DNA of 64,000 nt. Source: Thermodesulfobacteriota bacterium. GTDB taxonomy: Bacteria > Desulfobacterota > QYQD01. Shown piece after piece: positions 8,414-16,190 of this stretch (the first letter of the stretch is position 1; the number at the start of each line of letters is the position of its first letter). The position numbers and the translations under genes are program-made. The DNA is taken from NCBI GenBank assembly GCA_031082315.1, contig JAVHLC010000002.1, positions 273,362-337,361 of the forward strand, read 5' to 3'. The notes under the pieces are model-generated. The model had not been told where the DNA came from. It did not search any database and saw only the letters and a list, made by a program, of their open reading frames with translations.

Positions 8414-9238
8414 ATGGTAAAAAAAGTGCGTTCTATTGTTATTTCCGGCAATGGCACAAATTGTGAGATGGAGATGGCCCATGCCTGCCGCCTGGCCGGT
8501 GCGGACGAAGTTGACATTGTCCATATCAGCGATCTTATTTATGGTGTCAAGCGCCTTGATAACTACCACTTTTTGAATCTGCCCGGCGGTTTCCTGGATG
8601 GAGATGATCTCGGCGCCGCCCAGGCCGGTGCCAATCGTTTTCGCTACGCCATGGTCCGGGACAGCGGAGAGCGCCTTCTGGAACAACTGCTTCGTTTTAT
8701 TAATGCAGGCAAACTTGTCTTCGGCGTTTGCAACGGGTTCCAGTTGATGGTCAAGCTGGGCCTTCTGCCTGGCTTTGACGTCCACTATACGGAACGCAAG
8801 GTAACGTTGACCTATAATGACTCCGGCCGCTTTGAAGATCGCTGGGCCTATCTACGGGTGAATAGCCATTCTCCTTGCGTGCTTACAAAGGGCGTTGACC
8901 GCCTCTACTTACCGGTACGGCATGGCGAGGGGAAATTCATTACCCGGGACGCCTCTGTATTAGAAAGATTACATACGGAAGGGTTGGTGGTTCTCCAATA
9001 TACACGGGCAGAGGGTGATGAGCCGACCATGGAATACCCCTGGAATCCTAATGGTTCCACAGATGCCATCGCCGGTATTTGCGATCCTACCGGGAGACTC
9101 TTCGGGCTTATGCCCCATCCTGAGGCCTATCTGCATTATACCAACCATCCTCGCTGGACACGGGAGAAACTGCCTGAAGAAGGCCAGGGGCTTATATTAT
9201 TTAAAAACGCCGTCAATTTTATTCGTAAGCACCTCTAA
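8414..9238 (+). CDS. purQ: Phosphoribosylformylglycinamidine synthase, glutaminase subunit
   Basis: Class I glutamine amidotransferase that supplies ammonia to PurL in step 4 of purine synthesis. The 274 aa contain the nucleophile elbow FGVCNGFQLM (Cys at ~residue 101) and the His/Glu pair GLMPHPEAYLH near 235. It is longer than the ~225-aa PurQ of Bacillus, with an insert around NSHSPCVLTKGVDRLYLPVRHGEGKF that resembles the PurL C-terminal glutaminase domain. No purL or purS lies nearby. A strong Shine-Dalgarno and a promoter precede it. Confidence 0.9.
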   Translation: MVKKVRSIVISGNGTNCEMEMAHACRLAGADEVDIVHISDLIYGVKRLDNYHFLNLPGGFLDGDDLGAAQAGANRFRYAMVRDSGERLLEQLLRFINAGKLVFGVCNGFQLMVKLGLLPGFDVHYTERKVTLTYNDSGRFEDRWAYLRVNSHSPCVLTKGVDRLYLPVRHGEGKFITRDASVLERLHTEGLVVLQYTRAEGDEPTMEYPWNPNGSTDAIAGICDPTGRLFGLMPHPEAYLHYTNHPRWTREKLPEEGQGLILFKNAVNFIRKHL

Positions 9239-9401
9239 TACAAATAAAACCGTTCGCAGGGGGCATATTTTCACGCAAAGGCGCAAAGACTGCAAAAAGA
9301 ATAAAATTTGGAACTCAGGAACTCATGAAAAAATCTTTTGTTTCTGATTTCTTGATTTCCAGATTTTCATTTTTTCCTCTGCGGCTAACGGCATAGGCCT
9401 G

Positions 9402-10091
9402 ATGGAACAAGAAAAGTTACTACAATTTTTAACTGTATTGCGCCGCAGCATACTGTGGATAATTACGGCCCTGGCGGCCGCTACCATAGGCGCTTACTTT
9501 CTTTCCGGCCGGATACTCGCCGCCCTCCAGGACCACCTCCATCAAGAACTGGCTTTTTTTTCAGTTTCCGAGCCTTTTATGGCGTTGATTAAACTTTCCT
9601 TCGCCATCAGTATCTTTGCGCTTGTCCCCTTTATTATGGTAATGCTCTGGCGCGCTGTAGCGAAACCTTATGGGCTGACCAGGAAAACAGGGCTGGTATT
9701 TGTGCTTACAGGCATCCTTTTATTCTATGCCGGGGCCGCCTTTTGCTATTTTGTCACCCTTCCCTTTGGTGTCAAATTCCTCCTTGGTTATCAGACCGCG
9801 CACGTTAAGGCGGCTATTTCCCTCGACCGCTTCCTTACCTTCTGTTTTGTCTTTATTCTGGCCTTTGGGATCATGTTTGAGTTGCCTTTAGGCATGGTCT
9901 TCTGTGGCAGGATAGGACTCTGCGGAGCCGGCTTTTTCCAGCGCTACCGCCGCTACGCTATATTTATAGTCACCATTGTGGCGGCTGTCGCCACTCCTAC
10001 GCCCGATGTGTTTAACATGATGCTTATGGCCGTGCCTCTTTATGCCCTATACGAGCTGGGCATTGTAGTCTTGCGGATCATGGGGGATTAA
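9402..10091 (+). CDS. TatC-like protein (divergent, no TatA/B partner)
   Basis: Six-helix membrane protein of the TatC family (twin-arginine protein export), 229 aa. Helices are clear: LWIITALAAATIGAYFL, LSFAISIFALVPFIMVML, LVFVLTGILLFYAGAAFCYF, and so on. The conserved FELPLGMVF, PTPD and PLYALYELGI match TatC. The N-terminal HL-ELR signature of canonical TatC is replaced by LTVLRRSI. The window also encodes a canonical TatB-TatC pair at 19.3-20.3 kb, so this is a second, lone TatC. It sits between purQ and tatD, ending 5 bp before tatD. The Shine-Dalgarno is weak and repeat-like sequence precedes the start. Confidence 0.8.
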   Translation: MEQEKLLQFLTVLRRSILWIITALAAATIGAYFLSGRILAALQDHLHQELAFFSVSEPFMALIKLSFAISIFALVPFIMVMLWRAVAKPYGLTRKTGLVFVLTGILLFYAGAAFCYFVTLPFGVKFLLGYQTAHVKAAISLDRFLTFCFVFILAFGIMFELPLGMVFCGRIGLCGAGFFQRYRRYAIFIVTIVAAVATPTPDVFNMMLMAVPLYALYELGIVVLRIMGD

Positions 10092-10096
10092 GGCGC

Positions 10097-10870
10097 ATGT
10101 ATATCGACACCCACGCCCACCTGGACATGTATGATTCTGCCTCAGACCGGGCACAGGTAGTCTCCAGGGCCCATGCGGCCCGGGTCAGACAGATAATTAC
10201 CATTGGCATTAATCTCCCCAGCTCAGGGCAGGCAGTGGCTATTGCCGAACAGTATGAAGGCGTATTTGCCGCTACAGGCATACACCCCCATGATGCGAAA
10301 GGGGTAACCAACGAGACTTACGATGGCCTAAGACATCTGACTAAAAATCCGCGTGTAGTGGCCATTGGTGAGATAGGACTTGATTTTTTTAAGGAATATT
10401 CCCCGCGGCGGGAGCAGGAGATATGTTTCAGGCAGCAGATACAATTGGCAAAGGAGTTAAGGCTGCCGCTGATTATCCATGACCGTGATGCCCATGATGA
10501 GACCATCCGTATCTTGAGGGAAGAAAAAGCAGAAGATGTGGGCGGTGTATTCCACTGTTTCTCCGGTGATTATACCTTTGCCGGGAAGTGTCTGGATATG
10601 GGCTTCTATATCTCCATCGCCGGTGTTGTTACTTTTCCCAAGGCTACCATCTTGCAGGATGTGGTAAAAAATGTCCCTATGGATCGTTTGCTCATTGAAA
10701 CCGACGCCCCATTTCTGGCGCCGGTACCTTATCGGGGGAAGCGAAATGAGCCGGCCTATGTCATCCATGTAGGCCAAAAGATAGCCGATATTAAGGGATG
10801 TCCCCTCGTAGAGGTCGCTCAATGGACACGAAAAAACGCCCAAGCCCTTTTCAAACTACCGGCCCGGTGA
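10097..10870 (+). CDS. tatD: TatD family metal-dependent hydrolase (DNase)
   Basis: Amidohydrolase-fold metal-dependent nuclease of the TatD/YcfH family, 257 aa. Metal ligands are visible: YIDTHAHLDM at the start, AIGEIGLDFFKEYSPRREQE (Glu), LPLIIHDRDAHDETI (His), GVFHCFSGD (His) and LLIETDAPFLAPVPYRGKRNEPAYV (Asp). Length and motif order are normal. Despite the name, the family has no proven role in Tat export. Its 3' end overlaps maf. Confidence 0.93.
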   Translation: MYIDTHAHLDMYDSASDRAQVVSRAHAARVRQIITIGINLPSSGQAVAIAEQYEGVFAATGIHPHDAKGVTNETYDGLRHLTKNPRVVAIGEIGLDFFKEYSPRREQEICFRQQIQLAKELRLPLIIHDRDAHDETIRILREEKAEDVGGVFHCFSGDYTFAGKCLDMGFYISIAGVVTFPKATILQDVVKNVPMDRLLIETDAPFLAPVPYRGKRNEPAYVIHVGQKIADIKGCPLVEVAQWTRKNAQALFKLPAR

Positions 10871-11451
10871 TTCTGGCCTCGGGTTCGCCCCGGCGTCAGG
10901 ATTTTTTGCGGACCTTGGGGCTTAAGTTTGAGGTGGTAGTCAGCCACGTCGAAGAGGCCCCATTCGTGGATGGCGACCCGGCCCGCTATGCCCTGGAGAT
11001 GGCAGAGGCCAAGGCCCGGGCGGTTTCTTGTAGTCATCCCCAGAGCTGGGTGGTGGCTGCGGACACTATTGTCATTATAGGCCATGAAGTCCTGGGTAAA
11101 CCAAAGACTGAGAAAGAGGCGATTTCCATGCTGGGCCGCCTTTCCGGCCGCTGGCACGAGGTTATCACGGCCTTCTGTCTGTTGCACCACGAGAAAGGCG
11201 CGGCATATAAAAAGGCGGTTCAGAGCCGCGTAAAGATAAAGAGATTGACTACGGCCGAGGTTGCAAGTTATGTAGTCACGGGAGAACCTATGGATAAGGC
11301 CGGGGCCTATGCCGTCCAGGGTATCGGCGCTTTCATGGTAGAGAAGATAGAGGGATCATATACCAATGTGGTCGGGCTGCCTTTATCTGAATTAATCGAG
11401 GCCATGCAGGCCGTGGATATAATCCGGCCCAGGGTAGCGAGTAGCGTGTAG
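10822..11451 (+). CDS. maf: Maf family nucleotide pyrophosphatase
   Basis: House-cleaning NTP pyrophosphatase, 209 aa from ATG 10822. The family P-loop-like start VILASGSPRRQDFLR, the catalytic VVAADTIVIIGHEVLGKP, and DKAGAYAVQGIGAFMVEKIEGSYTNVVGLPL are all present. I prefer ATG 10822 to the longer 10798 reading because the extra residues are not family-like; either start overlaps tatD. The last codons (VASSV then stop) fall in a dispersed TAGCGAATAGCG-type repeat, so the tail is probably repeat-derived. Confidence 0.9.
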   Translation: MDTKKRPSPFQTTGPVILASGSPRRQDFLRTLGLKFEVVVSHVEEAPFVDGDPARYALEMAEAKARAVSCSHPQSWVVAADTIVIIGHEVLGKPKTEKEAISMLGRLSGRWHEVITAFCLLHHEKGAAYKKAVQSRVKIKRLTTAEVASYVVTGEPMDKAGAYAVQGIGAFMVEKIEGSYTNVVGLPLSELIEAMQAVDIIRPRVASSV

Positions 11452-11452
11452 G

Positions 11453-12169
11453 ATGACGGAAGATATGCTTTCAGAAAACATTGACGCGGTCCAAAAAAGG
11501 ATTTATGAGGCGGCTAGCCTGACCGGGCGCGACCCATCTACTGTCAAGCTGCTGGCGGCTACCAAAGCCGTGCCGGCGGCTGGGATAAGAGAGGCTGTTT
11601 CTTGCGGACTTACACTTTTCGGAGAAAATTATATCCAGGAGGCACGGACCAAGATCGAAGAGGTCGGCCTTGGGGTATCCTGGCATTTCATCGGCCGCCT
11701 GCAGACCAACAAGGCCAGGTATGCAGTCCGGCTTTTTGACCTCATCCACTCTCTGGATAACGAAAACCTGGCCATGGAGCTTAACCGGCGGGCAGCGGCC
11801 GTTCCCCGGATTATGCCCGTTCTGATTGAGGTCAATTTGAGCGGAGAAGAAAACAAGGGCGGGATTGTCCCGGATGCCCTTTTGCCTTTTCTGGAGAAAG
11901 TAGCCGTGCTGCCCAATCTTTCTGTGCGCGGGCTTATGACCATGCCTCCTTTCTTTGCCGACCCGGAAAAGGCGCGGCCTTATTTCCGCCGTCTTAAGGA
12001 GCTGGGGGAGGAAATCCAGGTCAGGAATATTCCCAACATCCGCATTGAAGAGGTATCTATGGGTATGACCGGGGATTTTGAGGTAGCCATAGAGGAAGGG
12101 GCTACCATAGTGCGTATCGGCACGGCCCTGTTTGGACCAAGAAGGCAGCGTATAGCGAATAGCGATTAG
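11453..12169 (+). CDS. YggS/PROSC family PLP-binding protein
   Basis: Pyridoxal-phosphate homeostasis protein with an alanine-racemase-like TIM barrel, 238 aa. The PLP lysine lies in KLLAATKAVPA (residue ~35). FGENYIQEA, WHFIGRLQTNKARYAV, IHSLDN, LIEVNLSGEENKGG and the phosphate-binding SMGMTGDFEVAIEEGATIVRIG-type region are all typical. It starts 2 bp after the maf stop. Its C-terminal IANSD and stop codon lie in the same repeat family as the maf end. Confidence 0.93.
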   Translation: MTEDMLSENIDAVQKRIYEAASLTGRDPSTVKLLAATKAVPAAGIREAVSCGLTLFGENYIQEARTKIEEVGLGVSWHFIGRLQTNKARYAVRLFDLIHSLDNENLAMELNRRAAAVPRIMPVLIEVNLSGEENKGGIVPDALLPFLEKVAVLPNLSVRGLMTMPPFFADPEKARPYFRRLKELGEEIQVRNIPNIRIEEVSMGMTGDFEVAIEEGATIVRIGTALFGPRRQRIANSD

Positions 12170-12234
12170 CGTTTAGGATATAGCGATCATACCACTCGCT
12201 ACCCGCTATACGCTATTCGCTAAACGCTATTTTT
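12147..12234. terminator. Repeat-derived hairpin between convergent yggS and mazG
   Basis: Two 18-nt arms with one mismatch (12147-12164 and 12211-12228, built of AGCGTATAGCGAATAGCG-like units) can pair, and ATTTTT follows on the plus strand (12229-12234). The 46-nt loop is long for an intrinsic terminator, so termination is only likely. The arms also contain the stop codons of yggS and mazG. Confidence 0.5.
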
Positions 12235-13017
12235 GACCTTTTCCCAGACGGCATCCATCTCCTCCAGGGTGAATTCTTCCAGCGGCCGGCCGTCTTTTTC
12301 CAGTGTGCCCCGCATCTCATCAAATCGCCTGATAAATCTATCTACCGTAAGTCGCAAGGCCTCTTCCGCATTTATATGGAGATGTCTGCTTAAATTAACA
12401 AGGGTAAAAAGGACATCGCCCATTTCATCCCTGATGTGCGCCGGGTTATTTCTATTGCAGGCCTCTTTTAGTTCCGACAGTTCTTCATCCAGTTTTTCCC
12501 AGACGCTGTCCGCATTCTCCCAGTCAAAACCGGTCCGGGCGGCCCGGGCGCCGATACGCTGGGCGCGAAGCAATGCAGGAAGATTACGGGGCACCGAAGC
12601 AAAAAATGACCCATTCTCACCTCGCTGCCTAGCCTCCTCCCGCTTGATCTTATGCCACCGGTCTCTGACTTCTTCGGCACCGGCAACCCTTTCGGCGCCG
12701 AATACATGGGGATGCCGACGGATTAGCTTGGCTGCAATAGATTCCATCACATCATTTATGTTAAAGGCTTCCGGTTCTTCATACATCAAAGATAAGAATA
12801 TAATAAGAAAGAGCAGGTCGCCCAGTTCTTCACAGACCTGACCGGGGTTATCGTCCTCAACCGCCGCTACCACTTCATAAGTCTCTTCCAGGAGATAGTT
12901 TTTTACTGTCTCTGCGGATTGTTTCCGGTCCCAGGGGCAGCCTTCCGGGGCACGAAGCCGATCCATGATCTGGACTAATCTGAAAAAGTTTTCTTTGATT
13001 TTTTTATTATCACGCAT
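12220..13017 (-). CDS. mazG: Nucleoside triphosphate pyrophosphohydrolase MazG
   Basis: All-alpha NTP pyrophosphatase that cleans the nucleotide pool. The 265 aa contain two MazG domains: residues ~10-120 with APEGCPWDRKQSAETVKNYL, EETYEVVAAVEDDN and CEELGDLLFLIIF; and ~150-260 with GFDWENADSVWEKLDEELSE and RDEMGDVLFTLVNLSRHL. The paired E-E-x2-E and E-x2-D metal motifs are intact in both. Its C-terminal KNSV and stop lie in the dispersed repeat shared with yggS and maf. It is downstream of cvpA on the same strand. Confidence 0.94.
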   Translation of the reverse strand: MRDNKKIKENFFRLVQIMDRLRAPEGCPWDRKQSAETVKNYLLEETYEVVAAVEDDNPGQVCEELGDLLFLIIFLSLMYEEPEAFNINDVMESIAAKLIRRHPHVFGAERVAGAEEVRDRWHKIKREEARQRGENGSFFASVPRNLPALLRAQRIGARAARTGFDWENADSVWEKLDEELSELKEACNRNNPAHIRDEMGDVLFTLVNLSRHLHINAEEALRLTVDRFIRRFDEMRGTLEKDGRPLEEFTLEEMDAVWEKVKNSV

Positions 13018-13031
13018 TGGGGATGAGCGGG

Positions 13032-13622
13032 TTATTTCTTATTGGCCGGCGGATTACCTTTTATCACCCTTTTCTGTTTTTCTTTGGTATCGAATGACTT
13101 AAACAAGGCCTGCTGCTTTTCGCGAAAGCTTTCCTTCAGGGTATGGGGAACCAGGCAAAGCATTATCTCCATGGGGTGTTTCAGATACTTATATGATTTC
13201 GATTTCTGTATAAAGAGGCCCTTTTGGGGAAGAAAGACGGTAATCAGTATCAATATCAAGCAGACGATAAAGATCCCCTTGACAAACCCCAGGAGCGCGC
13301 CGGCCGTACGGTCAAACCAGCCCAGTAATGAGATCTTCATTATCTTTTTGCCGGCCATACCGAGCAGGATGAATATCAGATAGACCAGGAGGAAGATGCC
13401 TGCGAAACTTAACAGATGCCTGATGCCGGCATTTGTAATCAACCCGGAGAGAAGATTTCCCATCCTTATATAGTAAGCGCTGGCAAGGACGAAACCGGCT
13501 AACAGGGCTACAACCGAAGAAATTTCTCTTATAATGCCGCGAATCGCACTTTTGACGGTAAAAAAAGCTATAATTGCGAGTATAATTATATCCGGCCAAT
13601 ACATAAACTTCTCTGCCTCCAC
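13032..13622 (-). CDS. CvpA family membrane protein
   Basis: Integral membrane protein of the CvpA/colicin V production family, 196 aa. Four hydrophobic segments are visible: PDIIILAIIAFFTVKSAI, VVALLAGFVLASAYYI, LLSFAGIFLLVYLIFILLG and LLGFVKGIFIVCLILILITVF. The conserved IRGIIREISSVVALLAG and LGWFDRTAGALLGFVKG are present. The C-terminal tail is basic and cytoplasmic. It lies 14 bp upstream of mazG in the same direction, so they are likely one unit. Confidence 0.87.
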   Translation of the reverse strand: MEAEKFMYWPDIIILAIIAFFTVKSAIRGIIREISSVVALLAGFVLASAYYIRMGNLLSGLITNAGIRHLLSFAGIFLLVYLIFILLGMAGKKIMKISLLGWFDRTAGALLGFVKGIFIVCLILILITVFLPQKGLFIQKSKSYKYLKHPMEIMLCLVPHTLKESFREKQQALFKSFDTKEKQKRVIKGNPPANKK

Positions 13623-13725
13623 TAAACCTGCCAGAAGATCAGTGGCATTATAGGTGACCCCCCCTTATTTTTCAACTCTAATCATCCCAACGGCCTTTCT
13701 CCGTAGCTGTTCACCTACTTTACCC

Positions 13726-13754
13726 TTGTCAAACCCCTACCCATGTGTTAGAAA
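13726..13754 (+). promoter_or_regulatory. Possible promoter for tRNA-Cys
   Basis: TTGTCA (13726-13731), 17-bp spacer, TAGAAA (13749-13754), about 33 bp before the tRNA. Both boxes deviate from consensus, so this is tentative. Confidence 0.35.
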
Positions 13755-13786
13755 TAAATCCTAAATTCGAAACATGAGACCCCTCC

Positions 13787-13861
13787 GGCGGCGTAGCCAA
13801 GTGGCAAGGCAGCGGTCTGCAAAACCGTTATTCACCGGTTCAAATCCGGTCGCCGCCTCCA
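13787..13861 (+). tRNA. tRNA-Cys (anticodon GCA)
   Basis: A full cloverleaf can be drawn. The acceptor arm GGCGGCG pairs with CGCCGCC. The D arm contains AGCCAAGTGGCAAGGCA. The anticodon arm GCGGTCTGCAAAACCGT gives anticodon GCA. The T arm is CCGGTTCAAATCCGG. The discriminator is T and CCA is encoded (13859-13861). The gene stands alone, with repeat sequence downstream. Confidence 0.95.
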
Positions 13862-14099
13862 TTCTAAATATAAGCGTTCGGCCCTCAGCGTTCAGCTTTC
13901 AGTTTGTAGCTTTCCTTTATACTCATTCCATGCTAAAAATAAAGTAAGTACTCTGGTTGTCAGGTTCACGGTTGGCTACTTTGCGCTTTTCATATTTTTC
14001 GTCGCTCTCTAACCTTGAACTGTGAACCTTGGAACTTTGAACCTGAGTAGTTACAAAATAAAATTATAAGTTCGAATCTTGTCCTGGATGAGGTGAACT

Positions 14100-14576
14100 A
14101 TGCGCACGGAACTCTTGGTCTATAAGACTCTTTTTGATGGCGAGGAAGAAAATGAGGTCCCTGAGGAATTGATCCCGGCCCTGGAACGGATTCGGAAAGA
14201 TGAAGGAACGATTCAAGATTACCTGGATATAGCTGACCGCTACCGGGAAATTGAACAGCCGGACAAGGAGTTTGCTGCCCTGGAACTGGCTTTAGACCTC
14301 GGGCATGACGACCTTGTCTTCTATCATCTGGCCCGGAATCGCGCCGGACAAGGACAATACGCCGAGACGTATCAATACATAAAGCGTATGCATTCCATGC
14401 ATGGGACGGCCAGGCTCCTGTATCTGAAGACCTTGGGCGAATTAGGAAAAACAGAAAAACTCAACCAGTTTTGGCAAACTAATCGGAGCGACTCTGAACT
14501 CAAGCAGTTGATAAAGCAGAAAGGCCTCGATTATTTCCCCAAAAACGTGCGCAAGTTAGTCAAAGAAAAAGTTTAG
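14100..14576 (+). CDS. Hypothetical protein, TPR-like
   Basis: 158-aa soluble protein that I do not recognise as a named family. Residues ~40-115 look like helical tetratricopeptide-type repeats (DYLDIADRYREIEQPDKEFAALELALDLG, then FYHLARNRAGQGQYAETYQYIKRMH). The C-terminus is basic. A GGATGAGGTGA sequence lies just before the ATG. Upstream (13862-14099) is mostly dispersed repeat. A protein-interaction role is possible but unproven. Confidence 0.6.
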   Translation: MRTELLVYKTLFDGEEENEVPEELIPALERIRKDEGTIQDYLDIADRYREIEQPDKEFAALELALDLGHDDLVFYHLARNRAGQGQYAETYQYIKRMHSMHGTARLLYLKTLGELGKTEKLNQFWQTNRSDSELKQLIKQKGLDYFPKNVRKLVKEKV

Positions 14577-14664
14577 CCGGACGCAGAGGATACATATTAA
14601 ATTTGAAACTTTGTAACACTTTAGGTTTTGAAAAATATGCCTAAGCAAAGCGCTATAAAAGCCA

Positions 14665-14743
14665 AAATCCCCCTCAATCCCCCTTTTCCAAAGGGGGAAG
14701 TGTTTCTCCTCCCTTTGAAAAAGGGAAGTTGGGAGGGATTTAA
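14665..14743. repeat. Dispersed repeat, family B (CCCCC/GGGGG palindrome)
   Basis: Palindromic element with the pattern AATCCCCCTCAATCCCCC-TTTTCCAAAGGGGGAAG, followed by a second half reading TCCCTTTGAAAAAGGGAAG and GGGAGGGATTT. A near-identical copy is at 20398-20478; related copies are at 18172-18206, 41945-41985, 42043-42083, 45473-45545 (inside a gene) and 52400-52445. Confidence 0.8.
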
Positions 14744-14823
14744 TAATACTTTTGCAAAGAACTAAACTGCTACAAAATGTTTTCTTTGCGTTCTCTGCGT
14801 CTTTGCGGTGAAAGATTTTTGAA

Positions 14824-16005
14824 ATGTCCGCCAACCTACCCAAAAATCTCCCCCATATCAAAGTGGGCCTGGCCCTGAGCGATGCCGGCTTCTACCACCG
14901 GGAGACTATGCGGCTTCCCGAGGATCTCTCGGAATTCTTTCAGCGCTACCAGGATAAATTTGAAACAGAAGAACTTTTTTTTGAATTACAGCCGGAAATG
15001 CCCTGGCTTAAGAAAAAAGGGGATTTTTCCTATGTAGCGGATGAGGATAACAGATGGCTCAAACTGGGCCGGGCCGCGGAACAAGGGGCGTCCGAAGGGC
15101 CTTATGCCGGGATTATTGAGGCCATGCGCCGACCGGGCCACATCTTTGGGGTGCACCAGTCCATACGTGATATGGACATCCTTTCTGAGGATATCCACAA
15201 AAAATTGGAGACGATAGAGAGCGCCCAACAAGGCATGCTGTTTGCGCACCTTATATCTGCTGACTATTTTGTATTTCATCTGGCGCAAAGCAAGGATTAC
15301 TGGGACTGGAATCGCAGCGAACAGATTGCCGTGGCCTTAAAGGCTTTTCAGGGCTGGGCGGATTTTTATAAGCAATCCGGCTTTAGCTTTATCCCCATTA
15401 TAGAAAATCTTGAATTCCCGAAGTTCCCGTCCACACCGGAAGAGATGGTTAGTATCTTCAAGACCTGCCGGGAGTTTCTTCCCAATCTTAAACTCTGCTT
15501 TGACGTCTCCCACTTCTGGCGTTCCCGTGCCCTGATACTGGAAAACAAGGCCAGATTCGAACATCTTATCCCCAACTTTCGTATCTTAGAGGCATCATGT
15601 ACTGACTATCTCGATTATGCCATGGAACATATCTTTACCGCCGGGGCCGGTCTGTCTGACGGCGATATCTTTCTCTATCACCTGGGCGGATGCTGGAAGC
15701 ACCTTACTCATGAGATACCCGGTCTTCGTCCGGGAGAAAGCCCGTTTTTGCATAAACTGAGGCTGGATGAGCCTGTATATGCTTATAACCCACAGGTGGA
15801 GATGAACCTCCCCAAGGTCATCAACCGCCTCCTTCGTTACAACATAGAACGACGGCAGGATGTACTAATTATGCTCGAAATCTATCAGCGGAATTACATA
15901 GAGATGCTCGAGGCGGCCCGGCTTATATACGACGATATTGTGAAAAAGGCCCGCCGCATTGCGGAAGACACACGAAGGTATGCGTATCTGTGGGAAGAGA
16001 AATAG
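14824..16005 (+). CDS. TIM-barrel protein, xylose-isomerase/AP-endonuclease-2-like
   Basis: 393-aa soluble protein with the metal-ligand pattern of the sugar isomerase/endonuclease IV-like TIM barrel. I see a Glu in PIIENLEFPKFP (~residue 197), Asp and His in LKLCFDVSHFW (~224), His in DIFLYHLGGCW (~286) and Glu in VLIMLEIYQRNY (~356). An HQSIRDMD motif lies near 115. The substrate is unknown. The start ATG comes just after a TTTGCGGTGA-type repeat and has no good Shine-Dalgarno, so the N-terminus is uncertain. A role in sugar metabolism or DNA repair cannot be decided from sequence. Confidence 0.65.
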   Translation: MSANLPKNLPHIKVGLALSDAGFYHRETMRLPEDLSEFFQRYQDKFETEELFFELQPEMPWLKKKGDFSYVADEDNRWLKLGRAAEQGASEGPYAGIIEAMRRPGHIFGVHQSIRDMDILSEDIHKKLETIESAQQGMLFAHLISADYFVFHLAQSKDYWDWNRSEQIAVALKAFQGWADFYKQSGFSFIPIIENLEFPKFPSTPEEMVSIFKTCREFLPNLKLCFDVSHFWRSRALILENKARFEHLIPNFRILEASCTDYLDYAMEHIFTAGAGLSDGDIFLYHLGGCWKHLTHEIPGLRPGESPFLHKLRLDEPVYAYNPQVEMNLPKVINRLLRYNIERRQDVLIMLEIYQRNYIEMLEAARLIYDDIVKKARRIAEDTRRYAYLWEEK

Positions 16006-16160
16006 TTTCATCCGGAAACCACCGCTTCCGGATTCACGCTTACAGCGGTCAGCTTTCAGCCGTCAGCAAAAATCTAAGATAAACAACCCATTAAGCTGAA
16101 CGCTGATTGCTGACTGCTCCATCCGTATCCTGAGTTTTTGGATAGGAATTAACTAGAAAA
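16006..16160. repeat. Composite repeat element (hairpin plus family A core), inverted copy
   Basis: Starts with a hairpin (TCCGGAA ... TTCCGGA, about 16011-16031), followed by the family A core (CAGCTTTCAGCCGTCAGC ... ATTAAGCTGAACGCTGATTGC). The far end is degenerate. It is the reverse-complement arrangement of the better preserved copy at 31343-31478. Confidence 0.7.
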
Positions 16161-16190
16161 AATGCCGCCGGATATTGATACGTCTCAACC

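Noticed and set aside
12233-12841. 202-aa plus-strand ORF opposite mazG
   Set aside because: Antisense to a well-supported MazG with intact motifs; serine-rich composition is typical of shadow frames.
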